DNA of 64,000 nt from Amycolatopsis alkalitolerans. Lineage in GTDB: Bacteria; Actinomycetota; Actinomycetes; Mycobacteriales; Pseudonocardiaceae. Below, in pieces: positions 20,060 to 28,501 of the stretch (within the stretch, counting starts at the first letter, position 1; each line of letters begins with the position of its first letter). The stretch spans positions 124,001-188,000 of the forward strand of contig NZ_VDFW01000004.1 in NCBI RefSeq assembly GCF_006152065.1, given 5' to 3'. The notes below the pieces were generated by a model. It worked only from the letters and a program-made list of their open reading frames with translations, was not told the origin of the DNA and did not search any database. The translations under genes were made by a program, and so were the position numbers.

Positions 20060-20986
20060 TCAGCCGGTCAGTTCCGTCGGCGCCGCGACGACGTCCACCA
20101 TCGCGCCGTTGCGCAGCACCGTGATCGGCAGGCGGGTGCCGATGACCTCGCCGAACAGCTGGCGCTGGATGTCCTGCGCGTCCGACACCCGCGCGCGCCC
20201 GACGGTCAGCACCAGGTCCCCCGCGTGCAGACCCGCCCGCGCGGCCGGGCCGCCCGGGACCACCTCCACCACGCGCAGGCCCGCACGCTGGCCCGTGTGC
20301 TCGGCGACCTCGTCCGGCAGCGGCGCCGGGACACCGACCACGCCGAGGTACGCGCGCCGCACCTTGCCCTCGACCAGCAGGGTGTCGACGATCCGGCGCG
20401 TCGTGCCGTTGATCGGCACCGCCATGCCGAGCCCGATACCCGCGACAGCCGTGTTCACGCCGACCACGCGGCCGCTCGAGTCCGCGAGCGCGCCACCGGA
20501 GTTGCCGGGGTTCAGCGCCGCGTCGGTCTGGATCACGTTCTCGATCACACGCCCGGCCCTGGCCGTGCGGACCGGCAGGGACCGGCCGAGCGCGCTGACC
20601 ACCCCGGCCGTCACCGATCCGGCGAGCCCGAGCGGGCTGCCGACCGCGACCACCAGTTGCCCGACGACGAGCTTGTCCGCGTCGCCCAGCGTCGCCGGCG
20701 GCGGCGCGTCACCGACCCGGACCACCGCGAGGTCGGACAGCGCGTCCGCGCCCACCACCGTGAAGTCCGCTTCCGTGCCGTCGGAGAAGGTCGCCACCCC
20801 GCGCCGGTCCCGCCCGACGACGTGCGCATTGGTGATCAGGTAGCCGTCGCCGCTGAAGACGACGCCGGAACCACCGCCGCGTGCCAGCCGCAGGCTCGCC
20901 ACATGCGGCGTCACCTCCGCCGCGACCGTGCTGACCGTTCGCGAATAGGCGTCGAGGAAGTCGGAGTCATCCACCGAGACCACCAC
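20060..20986 (-). CDS. Trypsin-like serine protease with PDZ domain (HtrA/S1C type)
   Basis: A 308-residue protease with triad His in LITNAHVVG, Asp in ALSDLAVVRVG and Ser in NPGNSGGALADSSG. The C-terminal 90 residues form a PDZ domain (VVEVVPGGPAARAGLHAGDL). Unlike most HtrA proteins it has no signal peptide and no N-terminal membrane helix; the protein begins at GTG 20986 with VVVSVDDSDFLDAY, so it would be cytosolic unless the start is mis-assigned. No clear ribosome site is seen ahead. It lies downstream of def on the same strand, 235 bp away. Confidence 0.87.
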   Translation of the reverse strand: MVVSVDDSDFLDAYSRTVSTVAAEVTPHVASLRLARGGGSGVVFSGDGYLITNAHVVGRDRRGVATFSDGTEADFTVVGADALSDLAVVRVGDAPPPATLGDADKLVVGQLVVAVGSPLGLAGSVTAGVVSALGRSLPVRTARAGRVIENVIQTDAALNPGNSGGALADSSGRVVGVNTAVAGIGLGMAVPINGTTRRIVDTLLVEGKVRRAYLGVVGVPAPLPDEVAEHTGQRAGLRVVEVVPGGPAARAGLHAGDLVLTVGRARVSDAQDIQRQLFGEVIGTRLPITVLRNGAMVDVVAAPTELTG

Positions 20987-21039
20987 CCCGAATTACACCA
21001 TTACCCCCACCCGCCGGCCCGACCACCACCCCTGGTGGA

Positions 21040-21054
21040 AGCCGCTTCGCGGCT
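21040..21054. terminator. Small GC hairpin between def and the protease gene
   Basis: AGCCGC and GCGGCT form a perfect 6-bp stem around TTC (21040-21054), flanked by a looser CCACC/GGTGG pair. It sits in the 235-bp gap after def, which holds no convincing gene. It may slow read-through into the protease gene, but no T-run is present. Confidence 0.3.
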
Positions 21055-21221
21055 GCTGGTTGTCACCAGTGTGCGCCCGAAGTGTCCGGCCGTGCGTCCC
21101 TTTCACCAGGAGCGAAATCAGGATGAGGCCGGGCGTTCGCCCAGATACCACCCGCTGAGCGCGATCCCGGCCCCGAGCGGGAACATCGCCTGTCCGCGAC
21201 GGGGTGGCCGCGAGTGGCTCG

Positions 21222-21785
21222 TCAGCCGGCCTGCTCCTTCGGCGGCAGCCAGGACAGGCCCGGCTCGCCCCACTTGTTGCGCTTGAGCATCCGCTTGGCC
21301 TCCCTGGCGTGCCGCCCGATCAGCCGGTCCAGGTAGAGATAGCCGTCGAGGTGGTCGGTCTCGTGCTGGAGGCAGCGGGCGAAGTAGCCGGTGCCCTCCA
21401 CCTCGAGCGGGCTGCCGTCGGCGTCGAACCCGGTGACCTTCGCCCACGCGGCCCGGCCGGTCGGGTACGACTCGCCGGGGACGGAGAGGCAGCCTTCCCA
21501 GTCGTCGTCCGGGTCCGGCATCGTCTCCGGGATCGCCGACGTCTCGAGCTTCGGGTTCACCACGGCACCCTTGTGCCGGACGCCTTCGTCGTCGGGGCAG
21601 TCGTAGACGAACAGCCGCAGGCCGAGCCCGATCTGGTTGGCGGCGAGGCCCACCCCCTCGGCGGCGTACATGGTCTCGAACATGTCGTCGACGAGCGTGC
21701 GCAGTTCTTCGTCGAACTTCTCGACCTCCCGCGTCGGGTTGTGCAACACGGGATCGCCGGCGATGCGGATGGGGTGAATCGTCAC
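21222..21785 (-). CDS. def: Peptide deformylase
   Basis: Removes the N-formyl group from new proteins in the cytosol. The 187-residue protein has all three PDF motifs: [10 protein letters not shown] (motif I), EGCLSVP with the metal Cys (motif II) and QHETDHLDG with the metal histidines and catalytic Glu (motif III). The start is GTG 21785, immediately upstream of [14 protein letters not shown]. It has the C-terminal extension WLPPKEQAG common in actinobacteria. It stands alone; DUF3263 is divergent from it. Confidence 0.95.
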   Translation of the reverse strand: MTIHPIRIAGDPVLHNPTREVEKFDEELRTLVDDMFETMYAAEGVGLAANQIGLGLRLFVYDCPDDEGVRHKGAVVNPKLETSAIPETMPDPDDDWEGCLSVPGESYPTGRAAWAKVTGFDADGSPLEVEGTGYFARCLQHETDHLDGYLYLDRLIGRHAREAKRMLKRNKWGEPGLSWLPPKEQAG

Positions 21786-21912
21786 AATCGGCGATCGTAC
21801 CTACTGGCGGACCGTGACGCGCCGGGCCGTGATCCCGCACCTGATACCCCTGGCCATGGTTGAATGGCGCCGCGGAATGACAACCGTGTTCTTCGGTGAG
21901 TTGAGGAGTTAG

Positions 21913-22221
21913 ATGGACGCCGCGGAGTCGATGGCCGGCGGGCGGCCGTCCCCGCCCGAGGCGGCTGCCGGCCTGTCCGAGCGCGAGGTCGCGATCCTGG
22001 CTTTCGAGCGCCAGTGGTGGCGCCACGCCGGGGCCAAGGAAGAAGCCATCCGCAAGCAGTTCAACCTCTCGCCGACGCGGTACTACCAGCTGCTCAACCG
22101 GCTGCTCGAGAAGCCCGAGGCGGTGGCGGCCGACCCGATGCTGGTGAAGCGGCTGCGGAAGCTGCGCACCACGCGAGCGCGCAACCGCGTCGCCCGGCGG
22201 CTGGGGATCGAGGGACGATGA
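21913..22221 (+). CDS. DUF3263 domain protein
   Basis: A 102-residue protein conserved in actinobacteria and usually placed next to def. It contains LSEREVAILAFERQWWRHAG followed by a helix-turn-helix-like region, AIRKQFNLSPTRYYQLLNRL, and a basic tail KLRTTRARNRVARRLGI. The layout suggests a small DNA-binding protein, though function is unknown. The ATG at 21913 has a GAGGAG site just ahead. The stop overlaps the next start (ATGA), so it is coupled to the LytR_C gene. Confidence 0.88.
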   Translation: MDAAESMAGGRPSPPEAAAGLSEREVAILAFERQWWRHAGAKEEAIRKQFNLSPTRYYQLLNRLLEKPEAVAADPMLVKRLRKLRTTRARNRVARRLGIEGR

Positions 22222-22850
22222 ACTTCTTCCAGGGCCTGTCCCGGCCGATGCGCCTGGCCGGGGTCGTGCTGCTCGTGATCGCCGCCGGCGCCGCGATCGT
22301 CGGCATCGTGACGGCCGTGTCCGGTGGCGGCCCCAGCAACACCGCCCAGCCGTCGAGTTCCGCCGCACCGCCGCCGTCCGGTCCGGGTGGGAGCGCGGCG
22401 CCGCCGACGGCGTCGTCCGCCGCGCCTCCGACGACGACCACGGCCGGTCCGCCGCCCGCCACGAGCCAGCCCGCGTCGCCGCCGGGCGCTTCGGCGACGC
22501 AGCCGGCGCCGCCGAACGGTGGTGTGCCCGTCGGCCAGGCCGAGGCCAAGTGGGTGCCGGTGCGCGTGTACAACAACAGCACCATCAAGGGGCTCGCCGC
22601 GCGCGCCGCCGACGACCTGCGCGCCGGCGGCTGGAACGTCGCCGAGGTGTCGAACTATCCGTACGGGATCATCCCGACGACCACCGCGTACTACACCCCG
22701 GGCACGGACGAGGAAACCGCGGCGAGGGCGATCGCGGCCGCGTACAACATGCAGGCCGCGCCCCGATTCGAGGGCATCCAGAACGCCAGCCCCGGCGTGA
22801 TCGTCATCGTCACGAACGACTACCAGGGGCTGCACGCCAAGGGCTCGTAG
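22218..22850 (+). CDS. Membrane-anchored LytR_C domain protein
   Basis: This 210-residue protein has an N-terminal helix (MRLAGVVLLVIAAGAAIVGI, about residues 11-30), a Pro/Ser/Ala-rich linker to about residue 110, and a C-terminal LytR_C domain beginning VPVRVYNNSTIKGLAARAAD with GGWNVAEVSNYPYGIIPTTT. LytR_C domains occur in LytR-CpsA-Psr-related wall proteins; here the catalytic LCP domain is absent. It is expected outside the membrane, near the wall. ATG 22218 overlaps the DUF3263 stop; the longer frame upstream is a shadow. Confidence 0.86.
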   Translation: MNFFQGLSRPMRLAGVVLLVIAAGAAIVGIVTAVSGGGPSNTAQPSSSAAPPPSGPGGSAAPPTASSAAPPTTTTAGPPPATSQPASPPGASATQPAPPNGGVPVGQAEAKWVPVRVYNNSTIKGLAARAADDLRAGGWNVAEVSNYPYGIIPTTTAYYTPGTDEETAARAIAAAYNMQAAPRFEGIQNASPGVIVIVTNDYQGLHAKGS

Positions 22851-22874
22851 CGCACGCGAAGGTAGATCTCGGGG

Positions 22875-25091
22875 TTATTGGCGGTGGGCGGCGTAGGCGG
22901 CGAGCGAGGCCAGCTGGACCGGGTCCAGCGAGGGGCGGACGACCGAGCGCGCGGTGCTCAGGTGCGCGGCCGTCACCTCGCTCGCGTCCAGGGACTCGCG
23001 CATCGCGGTCAGCGCCGCCTCGCGGATCAGGGCCGCGCAGTCCGCCGCCGAGTAGCCCTCCAGCGCGGCCGCGATCCCGGTCAGGTCCACATCGGACGCC
23101 AAGGGCGTGTTCTTGGCCGTGGCGCGCAGGATTTCGGCGCGGGCTTCCGCGTCCGGCGGCGGGACGTAGACGAGCCGCTCCAGCCTCCCCGGCCGCAGCA
23201 GCGCCGGATCGACCAGGTCCGGCCGGTTCGTCGCGCCGAGCACGACCACGTCGCGTACCGGTTCGATCCCGTCGAGTTCGGTGAGCAGCGCCGCCACCAC
23301 CCGGTCGGCCACACCGGAATCGCTGGACTGCCCGCGCCTTGGGGCGAGCGCGTCGATCTCGTCCAGGAACACCAGTGACGGGGCGGCTTCCGCGGCGCGG
23401 CGGAACAGTTCGCGGACGGCGCGTTCGGACTCGCCGACCCACTTGTCCAGCAGTTCCGCGCCCTTGACCGCGAACACGCTCAGCGCGCCGGTGCCGGCCA
23501 GCGCGCGCACCAGGAACGTCTTGCCCCCGCCGGGCGGCCCGTAGAGCAGCACCCCGCGCGGCGGCGCGACACCGAGGCGGGCGAAGGAATCCGGGTAGCG
23601 CAACGGCCACAGCACGGCCTCGGTGAGCGACTGCTTCACCTCGGTCATGTCGCCGACGTCGTCCAGCGTGATCCCGCCGGTGGCCAGGGTGTCCGAAGCG
23701 GACATCGAGATCGGCCGGACGGTCGCGAGCGCGGCCAGCAGGTCCTGCTGGGAGATCCGAGGTTCCTCGGCGTCGCGCTGGCGGAGCGCGGCACGCAGGG
23801 CGGCGTCCCGGCGCAACGCGATGAGATCGGCGGCCACGAAACCCGGTGCCTTCTCCGCCAGCTCGCCACAGTCCACACCGGACTCGACGGGTGCGTCGCG
23901 GAGCAGGATCCGCAGCAGCTCCGTGCGGATCTTCCCGTCCGGCAAGGGGATCGACAGTTCGCGGTCGAGCAGGTCGGGCCCGCGCAGCCGTGAGTCGCAG
24001 GCCTCGGGATGGGCCGTCGTCACGATCAGCGCGAACCCCGGCTTGCCGAGCGCCGTGCGCAACTCGTCGAGCACGATCGTCGCGAGCGGGGGCTGGTTGG
24101 CCGCGGGCAGCAGTGCGTCGATGTCGGTCACCAGCAACACGGTCGGCTCGCCGGTGCTCGCCTGTGCGATCGCCTCCCGCAACGCGGCCGCGGCCGAATT
24201 CGGCTCCAGGACGGCGATATTGGGCGCGGCGAGGCTCAGCACCCGGACCTTCTCGGCCGCGGCGACCGAGCGGACGAACGTCGACTTGCCAACGCCTTCG
24301 GGGCCGGACAGCAGCACTCCGAGCCGCGCCGTCGTGCCGAGGCGGGCCAGCAGTTCGGGGCGGCGGAACGCGAGGTCGAACCATTCGGCGAGGGTCCGCG
24401 CCTGCGCCTGCGCGCCCACCAGGTCGGTCACCGGTACCGCTTCCCCGTCCTCTTCGAACACCGGCTGCGGCGCGGGCGCCGGTGCCGAAACCGCCGCCGG
24501 CGCCGGCGCCGGTGAGGCGGTGGCCGCGCCGTTGCGCCAGCTCACCACCGTCGACTGGCCGACGGCGACCGCTCCGGCCGGTTCGGTCGCCGTGACCGTC
24601 AGCAGTTCCGAGGTCCAGGTGGCGCCGATCGCGCGGGACAGCTGACCGCGGACCGACGCGACATCCGCGCCGGGCGCCGGCGCGAGGTCCTGTGGCAGCA
24701 GCGATACCGCGTCGCCGACCGTGATGACTTTGCCGATCAACGCGAGCCGCAGCGTATGCGGCGAAACCGAGCCGCTCGCGAGCCTGGATCCGGCGACGGT
24801 GACCGACCGCGCGGCCGACACCGCCGCGGGGGCGAGCACGACCTCTGCGCCTTCGGCGACCCCGAGATTGGACATCGTCACGTCGTCCGCGAGCACCGTC
24901 CCCGGCGGGTTGCCCGGCTCGGCGGGTGCGGCGAGCGCCGCGCTGCGGCGGGCGCCGGTCAGGTGGACCGCGTCCCAGGCACGCAGCCCCAGCGCGTCGA
25001 GTACCTCGGGGTGCAGCCGCACGACGCCACGGCGGGTGTCCAGCGCGGAGGGCGTGTGGCGCAGAGTCAGCGTGATCTGAGGCGAACTCAC
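22875..25091 (-). CDS. Cdc48/VAT-type double AAA ATPase
   Basis: A 738-residue ATPase with a Cdc48-like N domain (to about residue 180), an Ala/Pro-rich linker and two AAA modules. D1 has Walker A GPEGVGKST (263-271) and Walker B VLLVTDIDALLP; D2 has Walker A GPPGGGKT (518-525), Walker B LVFLDEIDALAPRRG and a normal second region of homology (GATNRPDLVDPALLRPGRLE). D1 departs from the usual form (GPEGVGKS, TDID), while D2 looks fully active. Such proteins unfold or remodel substrates in an ATP-dependent way; the actinobacterial ones have been linked to proteasome-type degradation and phospholipid gene neighbourhoods. It precedes pssA and psd on the same strand orientation. Confidence 0.92.
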   Translation of the reverse strand: MSSPQITLTLRHTPSALDTRRGVVRLHPEVLDALGLRAWDAVHLTGARRSAALAAPAEPGNPPGTVLADDVTMSNLGVAEGAEVVLAPAAVSAARSVTVAGSRLASGSVSPHTLRLALIGKVITVGDAVSLLPQDLAPAPGADVASVRGQLSRAIGATWTSELLTVTATEPAGAVAVGQSTVVSWRNGAATASPAPAPAAVSAPAPAPQPVFEEDGEAVPVTDLVGAQAQARTLAEWFDLAFRRPELLARLGTTARLGVLLSGPEGVGKSTFVRSVAAAEKVRVLSLAAPNIAVLEPNSAAAALREAIAQASTGEPTVLLVTDIDALLPAANQPPLATIVLDELRTALGKPGFALIVTTAHPEACDSRLRGPDLLDRELSIPLPDGKIRTELLRILLRDAPVESGVDCGELAEKAPGFVAADLIALRRDAALRAALRQRDAEEPRISQQDLLAALATVRPISMSASDTLATGGITLDDVGDMTEVKQSLTEAVLWPLRYPDSFARLGVAPPRGVLLYGPPGGGKTFLVRALAGTGALSVFAVKGAELLDKWVGESERAVRELFRRAAEAAPSLVFLDEIDALAPRRGQSSDSGVADRVVAALLTELDGIEPVRDVVVLGATNRPDLVDPALLRPGRLERLVYVPPPDAEARAEILRATAKNTPLASDVDLTGIAAALEGYSAADCAALIREAALTAMRESLDASEVTAAHLSTARSVVRPSLDPVQLASLAAYAAHRQ

Positions 25092-25146
25092 GGCTTCACC
25101 TTACGTTCTACTGGGCGACGAGCTCGGGGTCGATCGCGGCAGCGTC

Positions 25147-26100
25147 CTACCGGTCCCCTCGCTGGCGCAGGCCCATCCGCCGCCAGCTACGGCGACGGTT
25201 GCGCTGCTCGCCGTCCGGCGGGAAGGTGCGGACCCGCACGACATGCCCGGGGCCCGTGCGCGGCAACCGGACCGCGAGCCGCCCGGCGCCCGCGAGCTTC
25301 GGGGTCCGCAGCCGCAGCCTTCGCGTGCTGCGCCGGATCGCCCGCCGCTCCCGCAGCGGTACGCCCCACGCCTCCGGGTGATTGGCCAGCCAGCGGTAGC
25401 GGCGGATCGAGTAAGGAATGTGCAGGAGGTACAGCAGCAACGCCGCGACCAGCGCGAGCAGCGGGTACTGGATGATCGCCGCGGCCAGCAGGCCGACCCC
25501 GACCAGCAGCGGCGCGGCCGCCTTCGCGGGGGCCTTGACGGTCTTGAGCGACAGCGTCGGGATCCGGCTGATCAGCAGCAGCGCGATGCCGACGGTCCAC
25601 AGCCAGACCACCGGCTCGGCCGACCACCAGCCCGTGCCGTACTGGAGGGACAGGACGACCGGCATCAGGACCAGCAGACCGCCGGCCGGTGCCGGTACGC
25701 CGACGAAGAACTCGTTGGCGTACGGCGGTTTCTCTACGTCGAGCAGCGTGTTGAAGCGAGCGAGCCGCAATACGATGCAGACCGCGAAAACCAGCGACGT
25801 GACCCAGCCGATGCGCTGGGCGTCGGTATGCCAGATATAGAGGACGAGCGCGGGCGCGACACCGAAGGAGATCGCGTCGGACAGCGAGTCCAGTTCGGCG
25901 CCCATCTTCGACGTGGCGTCGAGCAGGCGCGCGATCCGGCCGTCGAGGCTGTCGAGTACCGCGGCCACCCCGATCGCGCCGATGGCGAGCACATAGTCGT
26001 GAGTCAGCGCGAACTGCACGGCCGACAGCCCGGCGCACAGCGCGAGCACCGTGATCGCGTTCGGCAGCAGCCGGACGCTCGGGGTCACCACCCGGACCAT
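25147..26100 (-). CDS. pssA: CDP-diacylglycerol--serine O-phosphatidyltransferase (PssA)
   Basis: Makes phosphatidylserine from CDP-diacylglycerol and serine at the membrane. The CDP-alcohol phosphotransferase motif is complete: in LDSLDGRIARLLDATSKMGA and the following ELDSLSD the three Asp and the Gly have the D-G-x2-A-R-x8-G-x3-D-x3-D spacing. About seven membrane helices are visible. The protein is 317 residues; the C-terminal 90 are highly basic and unusually long (Arg-rich, to LRQRGDR). It starts 3 bp after the psd stop, so psd and pssA form one operon. Confidence 0.93.
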   Translation of the reverse strand: MVRVVTPSVRLLPNAITVLALCAGLSAVQFALTHDYVLAIGAIGVAAVLDSLDGRIARLLDATSKMGAELDSLSDAISFGVAPALVLYIWHTDAQRIGWVTSLVFAVCIVLRLARFNTLLDVEKPPYANEFFVGVPAPAGGLLVLMPVVLSLQYGTGWWSAEPVVWLWTVGIALLLISRIPTLSLKTVKAPAKAAAPLLVGVGLLAAAIIQYPLLALVAALLLYLLHIPYSIRRYRWLANHPEAWGVPLRERRAIRRSTRRLRLRTPKLAGAGRLAVRLPRTGPGHVVRVRTFPPDGEQRNRRRSWRRMGLRQRGDR

Positions 26101-26103
26101 GCC

Positions 26104-26823
26104 CTAGTCCTTCCCCTGCGGGAGCTCGGCGAGCGGGGTTTCGCCGCCGATCGTGCGCTGGCCCTTGCCGACCAGGATCCGGCTGCCCGGGGGCAGGTAG
26201 TGGTCGACACGCGAGCCGAAGCGGATCAGCCCGTAGGTCTGACCGGCCGAGATCTTGTCGCCTTCGGCCGTTTCGCACAAGATGCGGCGCGCGATGAGTC
26301 CCGCGATCTGGACGATCACCAGCTCGTGGCCGTCCACCGTGCGCAGCAGCACGGAGTTGCGCTCGTTGTCGTCGCTGGCCTTGTCGAGGTCGGCGGAGAG
26401 GAACTTGCCCGGCCGGTACGCAATGCGTTCCACGATCCCGGTCGCGGGTGCACGCTGCACGTGCACGTCGAAGAGGGACAGGAAGACGCTCACCCGCTGG
26501 CGCGGCTCGGCAGGCAGGCCCAGCTCGGGCGGCGGGGTGGCCTGCTCGATCAGCGACACGAGACCGTCCGCCGCGGCCAGCACGAGGCCGTCGCGCTCCG
26601 GCGGCACGCGGCGCGGCTCGCGGAAGAATGCGGCGGTGCCCAGCGTGGCCAGCCCGACGATCGTGCCGAGCGGTTTGGACAGGCGGCGCAGCAGCAGTGT
26701 CGCGGCGAGGCCGCCGGCGACGAACGGCCGGCCGGCCGGGTGCATCGGAGGAAGGGTTTCACGAGCCAGTTGCAGGGCGTGGGCAACGGCGTTGCCCGCC
26801 TGCTCCGGCGGTTTGGGGCTCAT
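26104..26823 (-). CDS. psd: Phosphatidylserine decarboxylase (Psd)
   Basis: Decarboxylates phosphatidylserine to phosphatidylethanolamine. It is 239 residues, of the short prokaryotic type: a membrane helix near residues 35-60, then SLFDVHVQRAPATGIVERIA and the pyruvoyl processing site RFGSRVDHYLP, with cleavage expected between Gly203 and Ser204. ATG 26823 is preferred over the longer open frame to 26865, since the protein aligns from MSPKPPEQAGN. With pssA it completes the route to phosphatidylethanolamine. Confidence 0.92.
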   Translation of the reverse strand: MSPKPPEQAGNAVAHALQLARETLPPMHPAGRPFVAGGLAATLLLRRLSKPLGTIVGLATLGTAAFFREPRRVPPERDGLVLAAADGLVSLIEQATPPPELGLPAEPRQRVSVFLSLFDVHVQRAPATGIVERIAYRPGKFLSADLDKASDDNERNSVLLRTVDGHELVIVQIAGLIARRILCETAEGDKISAGQTYGLIRFGSRVDHYLPPGSRILVGKGQRTIGGETPLAELPQGKD

Positions 26824-27047
26824 CACGTTCCCGTGGGTTCGGCAAAGGTAACCGGTTGGTCTCAACCGGGCCTCGACCGGCGTGGCGGTTCGCCGATCTG
26901 GGTAACCACGCTACCGCCCGGTGGAGCGTCGGTGCGGTCTGAGGGTGCACCCATCCGGGGCCATCGCTGTTACCAATCCGACCGAAACAGTAACGCAAAG
27001 TCGCACCGGCCGATGCAGAACGTAGTAACAGCAGAGAGGATCCCGTC

Positions 27048-27215
27048 ATGACAGCGCCCGAACTCGCACCCGACGGGTGGTTGGGGGAGCTGTTCGATCA
27101 GTGGCGGCGGGACATCTGCAGCGTGCCGTTCCCCTGCCTGGTCGATCTGGCGACGGCCGTCGCGATCGTGAGCGCCGCGCGTGAGGGCGCCACGCCGGCG
27201 GGCCGCGGCGAGTGA
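27048..27215 (+). CDS. Small ORF, 55 residues, two cysteines
   Basis: The ATG at 27048 has an excellent ribosome site (AGAGAGGA, 27033-27040, 7 bases ahead) and reads MTAPELAPDGWLGELF, then DQWRRDICSVPFPCLVDLA and VAIVSAAREGATPAGRGE before TGA at 27213. The frame is G/C-rich at third positions, as expected for coding. It carries two Cys (about residues 24 and 30) and an amphipathic middle segment, with no signal peptide. It is divergent from psd and ends 10 bp before the convergent moeA stop. Not recognised; a small regulatory or metal-linked peptide is possible but unproved. Confidence 0.55.
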   Translation: MTAPELAPDGWLGELFDQWRRDICSVPFPCLVDLATAVAIVSAAREGATPAGRGE

Positions 27216-27225
27216 CCCGCTTCCC

Positions 27226-28437
27226 TCAGAACAGCAATACGTCGACTTCGGCGCCCTGCGCTGCCTCCGTGACGTCCTCCGGCAGCACGATCAGGCAGTT
27301 GGCCTGCGTGAACGCGGCGAGCAGGTGCGAACCGGGGCCGCCGCGCGGGCCGACTTCACCGGTCACCTGGCCGTCGCGCTGCGAGTAGTAGCCCCGGCGG
27401 AACTGCCGCCGCCCCGCCGGCGAGCGCAGCCGTTCGGTCAGGGTGGCTCGCACGCGATGCCTGTCGACGGTGCCGTGGCCGAGCGCGGTCAGGATCGCCG
27501 GGCGCAGGAACGCCTCGAACGACACCAGCACGCTCACCGGATTGCCTGGCAGCGTCACCACCGGGATGCCGTTCCACCGGCCGTTGCCCTGCGGGCCGCC
27601 CGGCTGCATCGCGACCTTCTGGAACTTCACGCCCAGCCCGGTCAGCGCGTCCTTGACCACCTCGTACGCGCCGGCGCTCACCCCGCCGGAGGTGACCACG
27701 AGATCGAACTCGCCCAGCCGGGGTTCGACGCTCCACCGGAACATGCCCACGTCGTCGATGCTCATCGCGACCTCGGCCTCGCACCCGAGCGCGCGGATCG
27801 CGGAGGCGAGCGTGATGCTGTTGGACTCGTAGATCTGCCCGTGCTTGAGCTCGCGAGGCGGCACCACCAGTTCCGAACCGGTGGACACGACGAGCACCCG
27901 CAACGGCCTCCGCACGGTCAGCTTGTCCAGCCCGACCGCGGCCGCCAGGCCCAGCTGAGCCGGGCCGAGCACGGTGCCCTTCGTCAGCGCGACCGAGCCC
28001 TTCGTGACGTCCTCGCCGACGTGCCGGATATGGGCGCCCGGTACCGCGGCCTCGTGGATGCGCACCCGCTCCGTCCCGCCGTCGGTGCGCTCGACCATGA
28101 CGACGCTGTCGGCGCCCGGCGGCATGGGCGCGCCGGTCATGATCCGGTGCGTGGTGCCCGGGGGCAGTTCGGGCACGTCCACGCGGCCGGCCGGGATGTC
28201 CTCACCGACCGGCAGTTCCACCGGGCTGTCCTGGCTCGCCCCGGCGACGTCGGCCGCGCGCACGGCGTAGCCGTCCATCGCGGAGTTGTCGAACGGCGGC
28301 AGCGAGACGCCCGCGAGCACGTCCTCGGCGAGCACGAGGCCGGCGCAGTCGGCCAGCGGCAGGCTCACCGCGGGCGCGGTGCCCAGGAGGGAAACGATTT
28401 CGGCACGGTACTCGTCAACGGAAACCACGGTGACCAT
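27226..28437 (-). CDS. moeA: Molybdopterin molybdenumtransferase (MoeA)
   Basis: Inserts molybdate into adenylylated molybdopterin, the final step to the molybdenum cofactor. The 403-residue protein has the hallmarks PPFDNSAMDGYAVRAADVAG, RIMTGAPMPPGADSVVMVE, VVVTSGGVSAGAYEVVKDA and LPGNPVSVLVSFEAFLRPA. ATG 28437 is preferred to the longer open frame from 28680. It is the likely source of cofactor for the molybdenum hydroxylase subunit encoded at 33073. It ends 10 bp from the small ORF and is divergent from the AIM24 gene. Confidence 0.94.
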   Translation of the reverse strand: MVTVVSVDEYRAEIVSLLGTAPAVSLPLADCAGLVLAEDVLAGVSLPPFDNSAMDGYAVRAADVAGASQDSPVELPVGEDIPAGRVDVPELPPGTTHRIMTGAPMPPGADSVVMVERTDGGTERVRIHEAAVPGAHIRHVGEDVTKGSVALTKGTVLGPAQLGLAAAVGLDKLTVRRPLRVLVVSTGSELVVPPRELKHGQIYESNSITLASAIRALGCEAEVAMSIDDVGMFRWSVEPRLGEFDLVVTSGGVSAGAYEVVKDALTGLGVKFQKVAMQPGGPQGNGRWNGIPVVTLPGNPVSVLVSFEAFLRPAILTALGHGTVDRHRVRATLTERLRSPAGRRQFRRGYYSQRDGQVTGEVGPRGGPGSHLLAAFTQANCLIVLPEDVTEAAQGAEVDVLLF

Positions 28438-28501
28438 CCTGCCTCGTCCGCGCCGCGTGCGACACTCACCCCGTTTCGATCGACCTTCCGGGGGGAGAAC
28501 G

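Noticed and set aside
21118-21186. A 22-residue minus-strand frame reading MFPLGAGIALSGWYLGERPA
   Set aside because: It is hydrophobic and plausible as a small membrane peptide, but it has only a weak ribosome site and no recognisable relatives, so it is not listed as a gene.
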